A DNA stretch of 64,000 bases from Orychophragmus violaceus (Eukaryota > Streptophyta > Magnoliopsida > Brassicales > Brassicaceae). Position 1 is the stretch's first letter. Each line of letters opens with the position of its first letter. A model generated the notes under the pieces. That model was not told where the DNA came from and did no database searches. It saw nothing but the letters and a program-made list of their open reading frames with translations. The DNA lies in contig CM058231.1 of the NCBI GenBank assembly GCA_030180135.1, positions 51,594,235 to 51,658,234 on the forward strand, read 5' to 3'. This document shows positions 41,074 through 53,440 of the stretch, in pieces. The position numbers and the translations under genes were made by a program.

Positions 41074-42086
41074 TGTAGGACCGTATATACGGAACTTCTG
41101 CGTATGGTGAATGAATCGCGTAAGAAAAGAGGTTAAGGAAATGAGAACGGAGTCGAGACTATGAAGTCTCTTTCCTTAACTCGAATTATCACCCGCAGTG
41201 AGGCGGTTCTGTTGTGATAATCGAATCCCAGGATAAAACCGATATCGAAACGATTCCGCTATCACTCGGAAACGTTCCCAACGAACGAAAGCATTACGAT
41301 ATACTCTCGAGACTTACTTAATAAAAGAGAGGAGACGATGGAACAGATTGTGTTTTGCGTGAGCAATAATGAAAATGAGAGTGTTCGTATAATGAGCATT
41401 ACGCTCGACATTTATAGAGTATGAGGAAGTGATCTCGTTTTCAAACGAGCTGAGGATATAGGGTTGTTAATCGTGCGCGAAGTGGGCGTGTGGAGCACAC
41501 AAGACTCGGGCAAAGTTGGTGGAGACGAGCCGAGGATATTAAGCATATTCCATTCGAATTATCCATTTGGATAATTAAACCATTCGACACATTTAAACCA
41601 AAATGCTTAAACCACATAACCAATAATTTGATTAAACTAACCAATTTGATTAAACCACAACCAACAAATAATTCTATTAAACCAATTAACAATTAATTTT
41701 GGTTTAACAAAATTTTCTCCAAATAATACGCGCGCGGAAGCCCCTTCGGGGTCTATTACCAAGACCCAAGACCCAAGCCTGGCCCAGCCCGGCTCGGCAC
41801 GGTACGGTACGGCACGGCGGCGCGCACGTGTGGTCTTTCCAACCTCTCTCTCACACTCCATAGTGTAGTCCAAGCTATTTGAACTATGACATGAGAATGT
41901 TCTTATTTATACAAGTTATAAATTTCCCATATAACCAATGTGGAATATTTTATGCACTTCTTCCTCATTAACATTTGCCAACATTTTATGGCTTTATGAG
42001 CCCATGGCCCATATTATTTCTCATTCACACACACATATTTTATAAAGCCCAAAACTTTATTATATGTTTAAAAATATGTTCCAACA
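41074..42086 (-). repeat. Element H 3' LTR (1,013 bp)
   Basis: Matches 44568-45580. Includes a GC-rich CGGTACGGTACGGCACGG tract near 41797-41818 and long AACCAAT/TTAAACC tracts. Confidence 0.92.
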
Positions 42087-43159
42087 ATCCCCCACATGAA
42101 TAGAAATTACTCTAAACATACGAAGACTCGACAGACTCGAAAGACCTATACTAGACATTGACTTTAATCGACTAGACTAGACACTGACTTGACTAGACTA
42201 GACAAACTTTCGAGAGTATATGCGAAAATGTAACTGTGTCTGATAGGTAGCATTTTCCAGCTTTGAACCAATCATTTTTAATATCTGTCGGGTTTACTTG
42301 CCGGGAGGTGAACATGATGTCTTGAACCAACCGGAGTTTTATGTAAACCGAGACAACAGGTATCGCGCAGCGACATTTTCTCGTAGAACTTTGTTCTCTG
42401 TTTTTGTTCATTTTGGCCTTGAACATTCCTGGTTTCATGAGTGAACTTGGAGAATATAGCCTATCTTTCATTCTCCTAGAAACGGCCCCATTTCACACTC
42501 ACTAGGTGATCTGCCATTAGTTTCTTTTCAGAAGTATCCTGTCTTACTCCACTATTATGAAACTATGTAATCATTAAAAGCCAATGCTTATCCTTATTCT
42601 CATACAGGTAGCACTATTCATCATTCAAGAAACTGGGTAAAGACATAAGTCTTGCAGTGCTCGATTTCATTTGAATTAGTTTTCCCTTTGAACCTACATC
42701 CTGGGATCTCCAGTCACGTAAGTAGGGTTTCCATCAAATTTCCTCTTAATTCGTAGGCTTTAATCCCATTCCTCTTAATGATTTTAGAACTTGATCTTGT
42801 GACCCACCTTTAACAATTGGATCCTAGATTGTCATCCAAATGGACATAATCTATATAAATTACACCATACAAGATCAATTTTCTAATATTTATGTCATAT
42901 TCGTTAAAGAGATATGCACCCACTATATTGTATTTATACAATTGGCCTATTATTACATTTCCGAAAATGGAATAGGCACCTCATATTTTTAGGTATTTGT
43001 TCTAAATATTTGACCTCTTCAAAGTTTATACGGCATCTTGCTAATGACTTTTTGTGGTAAGCAAAGCTTCCCCCACATTTCTAAGAAAACTTAAAGATTA
43101 GCGAAACAAATTAAGCTTTGAAAAAATAAGCAATCCACTTTGAAAGCTTATTTGACATG
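42087..43159 (-). other. Element H 3' internal non-coding region
   Basis: From the purine tract to the gag remnant; no protein recognised, AT-rich, several stops in all frames. Confidence 0.5.
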
Positions 43160-43768
43160 CTATATAATTAGCCAACTTACATAAGCAATTGCATATTTAA
43201 CCACACGTTTCTTTATCAAAAGCTTATTAAAAATATTAATTGGCCCCACTAGCAGAGTACCGATTAATTTAACCACTTGATTACAAAGTTTCGATATGGT
43301 AAAATAACCAACAACCAAACCGACGTCTTTAAACCAAGAATAATCAGAATTACAATAAATCTTGCCTTTAGTACAGACAATCTTTATTTTCTTTCTTAAA
43401 GAAACGATTTTAACAGACCGAAGAACGATCGGACCACAATCCTCTACATCTGATAATGATGAGGCTTCCCTTTGCCTTTGCGGTTTTGGGACTCGATTGA
43501 CTATTAGGTCTTCAAGGGAAATTGCATTCCTCTGACATTTGAGGTAGTTCTTGAAGTTCACCCTCTCATTAAAGCAGTGTATTGTGAAAGAATCACTTAC
43601 GAAAATGCCTTCAACAGCCATCTCATGTCTTCGTAATTGCAGCTCTTCCACTTGTTTCATGATGGGTTTTGAATCCACCATTTCTAAGTCTAGAAGACTA
43701 GCAATTGCAAATCTCTGACAGCCTGCATCCGCAGACTTTTTCTCTAAGGCAACCCAAAGTTCTTTCAA
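43160..43768 (-). pseudogene. Element H gag-like ORF (copia, UBN2-type), 202 aa, partial
   Basis: The N-terminal two-thirds follow the copia gag pattern: ELWVALEKK, FAIASLLDLEMVDSKPIMKQ, VEELQLRRHEM, VNFKNYLKCQRNAISLEDL. The usual start with the T-type N-terminal segment is missing, the residues after about 110 are unrelated to gag, and there is no CCHC knuckle or protease. Probably a decayed gag used, if at all, only as a packaging sequence. Confidence 0.6.
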
Positions 43769-44567
43769 AGTTTTGACCGTATAACATGTCTATCATTTGA
43801 TAGAATCAAGATTTTACATCGAAAATCTCTTTGGTCCCAATTATAAACACTCCCAATTGTACAACAGCAGCTTAGAAACTACATATTAGGAAATCAATCA
43901 TTTAAACAAGACTGATACAGTCGCCAAAGACCTAAACGTTTGAATCTTCCACACAAACGTTTGGTTCGTGTGGTCATTTAAACAAGACTGATACAGTCGC
44001 CAAAGCGATGAAGCAACACGCTAAGCTTAGATTCGAAAACGTTTTAGCTCAGAATGATTACCAATCGCAGAAATAGAGCGTTTTGCGAACTGAAAATCTC
44101 GTAAGACGATTTGAGTAATCGCTGAAGCGAGTGTCAAACCCGACTTTTCGATCCGTGTAATCAAGAGCTGATTCGCAGACCCAGAACGTTTAATTCGTTC
44201 GTGAAAATCGCTGTGAAGCGAGGGCAAATTGCTATATGATGCGTTTAACAAATCCGAAAACGATTTTGAATCGTTTGAAACGATTAGCGGTTGAAACGCG
44301 GTGAAGCGGAACCGCAAATCTGTGACTCAAAATCGTTTTATTACGATGTACAATCGCGGAGATGCTTATGAGAAAATCACGAACGAAATAAACCGCAAGC
44401 CGATTCGAGTAACCGCAAAGAAATGGTTCTCAAATCCGGCTTTCAATCCGGGTAATCGCTAAACGATTCTCAGATTCTTTCTTTAAATCGAAAAACGAAA
44501 TACGCAATTCACCAAAATCCTTTCAATGTTATGAAACAAAGAACGGATTTTGTTTTCGAGTTAAGAC
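43769..44567 (-). other. Element H 5' leader
   Basis: Rich in AATCG, AAACG and CGATT words at short, irregular intervals (44020-44480). The apparent 96-aa minus-strand ORF at 44027-44317 is made of these repeats and is not called as a gene. Confidence 0.5.
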
Positions 44568-45580
44568 TGTAGGACCATATATATGGAACTTCTGCGTATG
44601 GTGAATGAATCGCGTAAGAAAAGAGGTTAAGGAAATGAGAACGGAGTCGAGACTATGAAGTCTCTTTCGTTAACTCGAATTATCACCCGCAGTGAGGCGG
44701 TTCTGTTGTGATAATCGAATCCCAGGATAAAACCGATATCGAAACGATTCCGCTATCACTCGGAAACGTTCCCAACGAACGAAAGCATTACGATATACTC
44801 TCGAGACTTACTTAATAAAAGAGAGGAGACGATGGAACAGATTGTGTTTTGCGTGAGCAATAATGAAAATGAGAGTGTTCGTATAATGAGCATTACGCTC
44901 GACATTTATAGAGTATGAGGAAGTGATCTCGTTTTCAAACGAGCCGAGGATATAGGGTTGTTAATCGTGCGCGAAGTGGGCGTGTGGAGCACACAAGACT
45001 CGGGCAAAGTTGGTGGAGACGAGCCGAGGATATTAAGCATATTCCATTCGAATTATCCATTTGGATAATTAAACCATTCGACACATTTAAACCAAAATGC
45101 TTAAACCACATAACCAATAATTTGATTAAACTAACCAATTTGATTAAACCACAACCAACAAATAATTCTATTAAACCAATTAACAATTAATTTTGGTTTA
45201 ACAAAATTTTCTCCAAATAATACGCGCGCGGAGGCCCATTCGGGGTCTATTACCAAGACCCAAGACCCAAGCCTGGCCCAGCCCGGCTCGGCAGGGTACG
45301 GTACGGCACGGCGGCGCGCACGTGTGGTCTTTCCAACCTCTCTCTCACACTCCATAGTGTAGTCCAAGCTACTTGAACTATGACATGAGAATGTTCTTAT
45401 TTATACAAGTCATAAATTTCCCATATAACCAATGTGGAATATTTTATGCACTTCTTCCTCATTAACATTTGCCAACATTTTATGGCTTTATGAGCCCATG
45501 GCCCATATTATTTCTCATTCACACACACATATTTTATAAAGCCCAAAACTTTATTATATGTTTAAAAATATGTTCCAACA
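44568..45580 (-). repeat. Element H 5' LTR (1,013 bp)
   Basis: Pairs with 41074-42086; followed by target duplication GACGT. Confidence 0.92.
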
Positions 45581-46060
45581 GACGTCAACTAGCAAAGAGC
45601 TTTGAGTCACATTCACTCAACGACTTGGGCTTCTCCAAACGATATGTTCGCTTGCAGGTGTCTGTCTCTTTACTTTCTTGGTATAGTATTTTCCTAATTT
45701 ATCTGCACTCGTGGTTTCTCTTGACATCTTTTTTTTAAAACAGATTTCTGAGGTTGTCAGCAGCATGAAAGATATGATTGACTTCTGCCGTGACCAAAAA
45801 GTTTGTCCAATAGGTACTGGAATTTTGTGATTCGTCAATATGCATTTGTGTTTCTTTTTCTTTGTGCTTATATAAACCTTGCTGCGTTTTCCACATGTGC
45901 GGAGGCTTTGAAGAGTTATCCATATCAAATGAGGACAGTGAAATTGCAGATGCAGGAGATGGAACAAGTAACAAATGCTTCTCGAGGTCTTCCACCTGTA
46001 GGAACAGTCTCAACAGCCTTGCGCAATTCGGGGATAAACATACCGATTATTCAAATGATA
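45581..46060 (+). pseudogene. Captured SEUSS-LIKE fragment, part 2 (three exons)
   Basis: Exon 45581-45657: RQLAKSFESHSLNDLGFSKR then YVRLQ, with donor GT. Exon 45744-45813: ISEVVSSMKDMIDFCRDQK then VCPI, with acceptor CAG and donor GTACTG. Exon 45903-46045: EALKSYPYQMRTVKLQMQEM, RGLPP and ALRNSGINIP. These match the C-terminal half of plant SEUSS-LIKE proteins. The acceptor before the third exon reads GCGG instead of a CAG. Introns are retained, so a genomic (not cDNA) segment was captured. The overlapping minus-strand ORFs are shadows. Confidence 0.85.
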
Positions 46061-47257
46061 AATATATTCAATTACACTTGATAAAGATGTTACAAGTAAT
46101 TTTATAACGGCTTCCTTAAGATTGGGCCAAATATTTACTCATATGTGCTTAAAATAGCTTTAGCATTAGTAGTTAGAGTTTGGAGTTAGGTTTATAACCC
46201 ACGGGTTCTATCTTATTAGAACCCACACGGGATGTTTATGGGTCGTTTAATTAGAAAACCATTAAATCAAGGGTTATGTATAAACGATTTTGGATATGAC
46301 GGAGAATGTAGAGTCTGTTTTTAGCGAAGCAAGTTGGTGAAAAATGGAAACCGATATTTTTCTCGGTAAATTAAATTATGAATATTTATAACAAGCTAAA
46401 ATAGTATCTATATAATAATTAATAGAAATTTTATTTTTAAAATATGTATTTAAATTTTTATAATATTTAATTTATATTTTAAAACAAAAAAAATTAATTA
46501 AATCATATATAAAATATTACTTTGGTATTTAAAATATTTGTGGATCACGGAAACAATTTGTAAACTTTGGTGGGTCTTGTGAAAATATAATATTGTTCTC
46601 ATGCAGATTATGTGGGACGAGTTTTATTGATAAAAAACATTTATGGATCTTAGAAGGACGGGTCAAGCGGGACGAGTTCGACCTGTATCTCAACTATAAT
46701 ATTAGTAATATCCAAAATTTTAATATGAGTTTCATATGTTTACTTTTTTATAAAATATAACTAATAATATTATTTCTGTAACTTTAATTAACAAAAATCA
46801 CAAATTTTAGATTTCAATTAGAAATAAATATTTATAAATACAAAATAATAAATAAAATAATCGTTTACACTTCCTTACTAATATCAAATTAGAATTTTTT
46901 AAAATATATAACTAAAACACCTCCAAAACAAAATATAATCTTCATACACATTAAACATATATAACTAATTGTTAATTATCATAAATTATGATTTTATAGA
47001 TACAAAATAGATAAACCATATTCAAATACACATACTTTTAAATTTAATGAATTAATTAAATAATAATAAAATTATAAACATAAAAATTGAGAGTGTAGTT
47101 TTACATAAGAAAACCTATAAAATATGTATTATAAATAATATATGGTCAAAATAATTAAAATAAACACTATTATGATAAAATATGATATATAGAATCTAAA
47201 AACAAACAAAAAGTTATTTTAAACTAATTTTCGCGCTTAACGCGGATCAAAATCTAG
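46061..47257 (+). other. Helitron 3' region, AT-rich, with terminal hairpin
   Basis: No coding potential. Very AT-rich from 46370 to 47220, with GGGACGAGTT / CGGGTCAAGCGGGACGAG words at 46610-46690 that recur in Brassicaceae Helitrons (recollection). It ends with the hairpin and CTAG. Confidence 0.7.
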
Positions 47258-48005
47258 TGAAGGAGATGAAAGGAGGAACCATGGATCTTAAAGAGAGCAA
47301 GTTCATGAACCCAAAAATAAGGTGCAATGAACCAAAGGAAAGGGGGGAATGAATGAGGCTAATTCCTTGACACGTTTAAGGATAGGTGGCAAGTGATTGA
47401 ACCATGAGATGATGCATATATGGTTATGTGTCGATATCAAGGAGAGTGTGAAGATTTGATGGATCCAAATTCCCATTCAATAAATCTTCTAGGATCTTGA
47501 CACATGTAGAGATTATGTGTCACCATGATAAGGTATGGGTGTGATACTTGGATCCCAGAAGATTTTCCCCAGATTCTTGTGTCTCATACAATGAATCCAA
47601 TGATTTTATTCCTTGAACCTCTATCCGATCTAATCGGTGAATATTTAGTGATCTCGGTTCATTCCTCTGCAAAACCTCTGTATCTTCTGAAACAACTCCT
47701 CCAAACTTATTTTTATTTTATTAGACTTCATAAGAAACACTCTGCAACTTGTTTCACTCCATTTGGCCTTTCATAGCTTCCGTACCGATTTTTACAAGTT
47801 TTATTGGTTTTATCGGTTTCCATCCCGATTCCGCTACTTTCTGTCTTTTAAATGATTTCTTTAATTAAAAAGAGAATTATTTGGCTCATCTATGTTTCCG
47901 TCTTGTATTTTGGTAAAATTACCAAAATGCCCTTTAACTCTTTAAAATTACGAAAATGCTCTCGGTTGACTTCCTGTTGACCAAATCATAGAACAGTTTA
48001 TTACA
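47258..48005 (-). repeat. Element I long LTR, part 2 (LTR start on minus strand)
   Basis: On the minus strand the LTR starts TGTAATAAACTG at 48005, after purine-rich AGTGGGAGAAGAA. K starts with the related TGTAATAACC. Shared downstream words include GTCAAC and GTAATTTT. Continuous with 39004 once the Helitron is removed. The plus-strand ORF at 47525 is not supported. Confidence 0.65.
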
Positions 48006-49125
48006 TTCTTCTCCCACTTACAGGAATTCAGCCATGAATTCTCCTTTACTAACAAATATCGAATTGGAGTCTGAACCCTGTAAGTCTCCATTTATGAATC
48101 CCATCCAACTCTGCTTCGCTTCTTACAGTCTGATCTCAAATTGAACCCATACGTCTGATCCCCGATTTGACCTTTCTGATACACGGCCTTTCACATAATC
48201 CCAACACACTGATGTCATGAACTCCTCACACTGAAAAACTTGACCCTCGATCACTTTCTGGTCCTCCATCTTAATTGCCTTCACTGAATTATGATCCAAC
48301 TCTGATTCCAAATCAACTGATTCCATCTGAACTGCTCCACTATGATTCCTCAACACTTTTGCGCCAACTGGTGACCTTTCCAAAACGAATAATACAAGCT
48401 TCCCCATTTTTCCTTGACTTTCTAATGGCGCAACACTAAATCGTCCTTCATTCCCGTTACTTACCTTGCCTCCACTGCTTACCGCACCCAATCATTATTC
48501 TGCTAATATAGATGTCCTTTCTTCCATTTAATTGAATCTTCATACTCACACACGCCTCAAATTTTCCTCGATCTGTGAACTCCAAGCTTCCCTGACTCCG
48601 AAATTGTTATGCTCAACTGATATCCTCGAACTGATTCCTTCACTGACACTAAAGCCTTCCAAATCTCTTGCTAACTCATCGAACTCATATGTCTTGATTC
48701 CATCTACCACTGACACCCACACTCCTTTCTGAACCAACTGACTTGCTTACAAGCTCAGGTCAAACTGCTTCCTGAGACAACATCTCGTCTCTAGGGTTCG
48801 GGTTCGGTCTCGTGTTCTCATCAAATCGTCCATCACATCCTGCATCAACAACCTCAACAACACTGGAATGATTAGCCCTTTCTAACTTACTTCCCAATAT
48901 CGCTTCCTTATAGAGATATTGGTATTTAGTCACATACCCAACTGTCACACGTGGCTAATTAACAATATCTTATAATTCCGCTCAATCTTAAATAAGCTTC
49001 CTACAAATACCGCTTTATCTATTCTAAGTTTAATTCTACCTTAAAGGTTCCCTAACCTCCTGAACTATCAATGGGTCTAACCGATAATCTAACATTCCAT
49101 CAAAAATAATCTCTTGGTCAAGCGA
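48006..49125 (-). pseudogene. Element I internal remnant, product unrecognised
   Basis: Minus-strand pieces (from 48948 MTVGYVTKYQYLYKEAI; 48737 MVQKGVWVSVVDGIKTYEF; 48491 MGAVSSGGKVSNGNEGRF, ending near QFEIRL at 48123) lie just upstream of the purine tract and could be one broken ORF. No known retroelement domain. I is cut on the right where K begins. Confidence 0.4.
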
Positions 49126-51947
49126 TGTAATAACCAGTATCCAAAAATGTGGTCAACGGGCAGAAGAAAGGTCAACATGGGCAAAATTGTAATTTTGCTA
49201 AAGTTAGGGGCAAAATTGTAAATTTACCCAAGTTTGAGACGGGAGCTATGACGGGCCAAATGTTCATGGTTTACAACATAAAAAACATTTAGAAGACCAG
49301 AAGTCGAAGAAACGGGGCTTAAACTAGTTTTCGGGATATCAGGAAGGGAAACCGATAAACCCGAAGAAACTTTAAAAAAAATCATAACCGAAGCTACATA
49401 AGCCCAATGGAGTGAATAAACTTGCTAAATTCATCTATTATTATGGAGAATCTGATTTTGGGGATTTGAATATTTATGGGAGCATCCAGGGGTTTTTAAA
49501 ATATTAAACACATAAACGAGGAGAACCGAGCAACAGAGAGAACCGGGATTAAGCATTGGTTAAGGACGGTTTAGGAAGGAATTTTGGCAACATAAACACT
49601 CAACAAGACAGGTGTCATTACCCCTGTGGCGACTCATTGCATGGTAATTAGGTTCAAAGAACCATTTTTTCATGCAAAACCATCTTGTCGATTCATTGTA
49701 TCCAACCAACGATCTCCCTAGCCTTCCTAGCTCTCTCTGGCGATTCTCCTCTCTCTCACTCAACCCACATGCAAGCCTAGAACCCAGAAACTCATGCATC
49801 TTCAAGAGTTGTTCTTCATTTGTTCTTGAAGTTCTTGATACCTTCAAGCACAAGAAACACCATATCTTTCTACTCCCAAACTCAAATCATCTTTTGTAAA
49901 AGCGAGTAGACTCCTCTTGACCTCAGCTACAACCGCCACCTCTTCCTTGCCGTCACCGTCTCTGGAGCACGCCGGAAACTGGCCGAGGAGCTGCTGCGGT
50001 TAGGGTTTTGGTGAATCTCTCTCTTCCTTCATCAGATTCGAGTGTTTTGAAGCCACAGATGGGTAGATCTCTTCCTCATGAGAAGATTGGTGTGTAGCCT
50101 GTCACCAGAACCGCCAGAAAAAAGCCCACTCCGCCGTGGTTACCGCAGCTCCGCCGCAGTAAATGCCGGAGCCGGACACCGGAGAAGCCTCGCCGCCGTC
50201 AGATTGAAGTCGGTTCTTCAAGGGTTCGATTGAGTGGGTTGGTTCTGAAACTGGAGTTGGTTTAATGCTGGTTAAACCGCGGTCAAAGTTAGGTTAAACC
50301 GGTCAATTGTTTAACTTAAACCGGTTTAACCTAATCGGTCCAATTGAAGTTGGTTTAATCGGTTCAGTTGGTTCAGCCGGTTTAGTTGGGTTGGTCAACG
50401 ATTCAATATCTGGTCAACGCGCGGGTCAACGATCAAGATCAACGCTGCCGGTCAACGCCTGAGACGAGCCGGTCAACGCTGGGTCAACGCCCTTTTGGTG
50501 GTTCAAGAGTGTTCGGGAACGTGTATTCGGGAAGTTCGGGGTTCAGTTCGAGGTCTTGGAGTTCATATCTGCATCTGTGCCACCGTTCCGTCAATCTCAC
50601 TGTGAGTCGGCTCAGAATTATTAGTTAGTACATGTAGACCGGGAACCGAGAACCATAGACTTAGGACGTGCATACCTGTTGTTTAATATGATTAGTTGAT
50701 TGATGTTTAAATGGACCGACTAATGATAATCCGACTAGGAATGAATATGCATGTTAGGACTTTAGGAATTAAAAGGTTAATCAATTGCGTGCCGTTAGGT
50801 TGTTAGTATTAATTGTGTGATGCATTCATATAGACGTTGCATGGTTAGGACCATATATGCATATATAAATATTAAGAACTAGAATGAATGAATCTATATA
50901 AGGAAATTAAGACGGAATTAAAATATGAGTTAAACATAAACAACGTATAGAATATGTAACGGGTTGGGATTTAGGTTTAATAGCGGGAAAGGGGGTAATG
51001 AATCAAGTTAATTAATAATGAGACATCGGGGAGTTAGTAAGTTTACTAACTCTAAATCGACGGATCGAGGAGTATTAAAAGATACATATGAAGGGTTAAA
51101 TATTGTTGAGCGTGTGGTGTATAAGCCGTCTACGGTTAGCAATCTGCTAATCCAAGGTAGCGGATAAGAACGGATTAAAAGACTTAGAAACTCTAATAGG
51201 AATCCTTGTGTGGTGATTGTTGTGATTGCGTTATTGTGTGATTGTTGCTATGAGTTTTGTATGCAGGCTTGTTAGCCTGCTTTGGTGTTGGGCCGAGCAG
51301 TTCGTGGAAACTTACTCCGGCCATGGGACCGAGTAAGTTTGTTAGTACTGACTAGGTACCTTACCTAGTCAGAGTGGTGGCGTGGTAGTGTAGCGGCTTG
51401 CGGAATGATTGGGGTGTTGTTTTTACTGTTGATTGCGTGATCTGTGCTAGAGTCCCAGCGAGTATGCGTGTTTACATTTCTGCACTAGGAGTTTAGGGTG
51501 CGTTAGATTCCGCAAGCCTAGGTTTTGAATACGTTCCGGTACTTCCGACCCGAAGGGATCCCCGAGTAGTTGCCTAATCGGATCATGGTGAATCCGGTTA
51601 TGATGTTAACCTACTGGGTGACGCCGGTAGGTGTGTGATTCGGAAAATACGGTCATATCCTAGGGCCGAATCGCATGGAAACTCAGGTTACCGGGGGTAA
51701 CAGGAGTCACCGCGTATCGATGGACGGAGAACAGTGTCCTAGTCGTTGGACCTTGTGTTTACGTCTAGGAGTCATGGGTTAGTTACCATGTAGGTGACGA
51801 TGCAAACCCGTGGAAGCTACCGAGATCGTAGGGCCCAATGTTGTGTTTGGTAATATTGCGCGTTAGATAGATAGAGTCTAATCGAGGACATGTGCCGCAG
51901 TGCCTTCTATTTCCTTAATTCTCTTTATTTTTGGCAAGTGCTCGTGT
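49126..51947 (+). repeat. Element K: long LTR related to I, plus strand, interrupted by G
   Basis: Starts TGTAATAACC and runs 2.8 kb in the same sequence order as I on the other strand, until G inserts at 51948. No purine tract precedes it, so it is a 5' or solo LTR. Cluster of GTCAA/GTCAACG words at 50280-50490 (TTGAC on the other strand). GC-rich CCGCCG tracts and pyrimidine tracts at 49720-50200. Apparent ORFs (49560-49853, 50386-50628) are not supported. CGTGT (51943-51947) would be G's target duplication. Confidence 0.65.
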
Positions 51948-52627
51948 TGAAGGAATTTCTAGCAGTTCCTAATCCAATTAGGCAACCCTGGTCTGAATTC
52001 CAAGCCTAGGATCTAGGGTTCATGTAATTGAATCTAGGGATCTCAGAATTACCTGGTGATTAGCAGCGGAAGATTTGCAGATAATCGAGATCTAGAGCGC
52101 CTCAAATGCTGCGCCTCTACTGGTATCCACACGCACACAAACTGGACCGCAGGGATGCTAGTGCCTTACAGAGATCTAATCTCCAGAGAGGTTTCTTTCT
52201 ATGTTCTGGTGGCTGTGGATTAGGTTAGGGACGAGTTTAGGTCGACCATATATCTTATATATGTCGGCTTAAACCACAACGGAATTAACCAACGATTAAA
52301 CCGAATTAATCTGATTAATCCGCGAGTGCATCGATCGATGCACTCTCTGCAACGATCGATGCTGTCCCAGAATATTGATATCGAATGCATATCACATATG
52401 CATTCACTGGATCATTACATTAATGATCAACCTCGTCTTTAACGCCCAGTTTGCTTAGGTGTGTGACCCTGTAGGATCATATAACACTAGCAATGAGTTC
52501 TCAACTCATTGATCATAAGTGGCTTCTAGCAAAGCGTTATGACTACCCAGTGTTATGTGATTGTCTTATCTCAACTATACGACTTTCACTTAGAGCAAGT
52601 ACAATAGATTTCAGGACATTCCCAAAA
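51948..52627 (-). repeat. Element G LTR copy 1 (680 bp)
   Basis: Plus-strand start TGAAGGAATTTC; end CCCAAAA then ATCTCCCACTTG. Minus-strand TATATAAG at 52261-52254 with a palindrome pair (52332, 52353) starting 71 bp upstream of it. The minus-strand first bases are TTTTGGG instead of the family TGTTGGG. Confidence 0.9.
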
Positions 52628-53440
52628 ATCTCCCACTTGTACTGGAATCATCTATTCCCATAATCCCTTTGTCACTATATCTCGATCTGGCATAAGGCAA
52701 GATCTGTGTCACCCTTATTTAGCCAAGATCATGTTCATCGAACTCCGATTTATACTGACAAGACAAACGACTGACAGTCACCTCGTTTGAGTGTGGCCAC
52801 ACATTTCTCAGTATCAAATCTTCGATGGGCCCTGAGATATTTATCTCCTGTTATATAGGAGGAACAAATCCCATCGTGTTCCATCCCTGTCTCTTCACAC
52901 GCTTCATGATACGCCCAATCAATGCCTTTATAGTCACCAGTTACGGCTGACGTTTGACCAGGTTAAAGCGGACCAATTCACATGTAAGAAAACATGATGA
53001 ACTCAGGTCTAAGGACTATACTCTATAGTCGTAATGAAAACTCTCATGACACTTATATAACTATCCCGTAGAGTTCTCATCAGTGGGTCATGTCCGATCC
53101 TGTGTTCTCCAACACATATCTATGTGATTGACTTTAATACTCTTATTAATGACTCCATGAAACTTAGTCATCAGTCACCTCACATACTAGTCTCACGCGG
53201 TTGTTAATGTCCCACTTTAACAACCTCGACCAAGGACCAACATAATTTATGTCATTTATTATCTATAGGGTTTCATGATCAAGTCACATACTTGATGACC
53301 TATAAAATGTCATAAATTACTTTGGGACTATTATTTAATAAACATTATTAAATAATACAGATGTCAGATTTCAATAACATAATCAAATTATGTTTATACG
53401 AACATCATATCATAACTAAAATTAATCACAATGACTCCCA
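52628..53440 (-). other. Element G 3' non-coding block (copy 1)
   Basis: Related to the D/C/E post-stop blocks, with the GACTATAGAGTATAGTC palindrome near 53017. No ORF supported. Confidence 0.6.

Larger units (their letters stand above)
41074..45580 (-). mobile_element. Element H: non-autonomous Ty1/copia with gag remnant only, 4,507 bp
   Basis: LTRs of 1,013 bp each (41074-42086, 44568-45580), TGTAGGACC...TTCCAACA, flanked by perfect target duplication GACGT (41069-41073, 45581-45585). Inserted in the SEUSS-LIKE exon inside the Helitron. The purine tract complement ATCCCCCACATG at 42087 sets the minus-strand orientation. Internal 2.5 kb has only a gag-like ORF, no pol. I count about nine LTR differences (roughly 1%). 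The primer site next to the 5' LTR (GTCTTAACTCGAAAAC on the minus strand) is not the usual tRNA-Met word. Confidence 0.92.
39005..47257 (+). mobile_element. Non-autonomous Helitron carrying host gene fragments (8,253 bp with insert H)
   Basis: 5' end TCTATACTATTAAAAC directly after an A (39004). 3' end with a CGCG-CTTAA-CGCG hairpin (47232-47244), then GATCAAAATCTAG directly before a T (47258): canonical A|TC...CTAG|T Helitron insertion. The sequences flanking both ends join into one continuous element-I LTR. No Rep/helicase gene, so it is non-autonomous. It carries subtilase and SEUSS-LIKE exon pieces with introns, in the same orientation. Net Helitron length without H is about 3.7 kb. Confidence 0.88.

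Noticed and set aside
41441..41692. 83-aa ORF repeated at 44935-45186
   Set aside because: Part of the H LTR duplicated by the element structure; AT-rich simple composition, no homology.
46370..47220. AT-rich stretch as possible satellite or origin
   Set aside because: No periodicity seen; it is the ordinary AT-rich 3' part of a Helitron.
36378..51947. I and K as the two LTRs of one element
   Set aside because: They are inverted, diverged and face each other; LTRs of one element are direct repeats.
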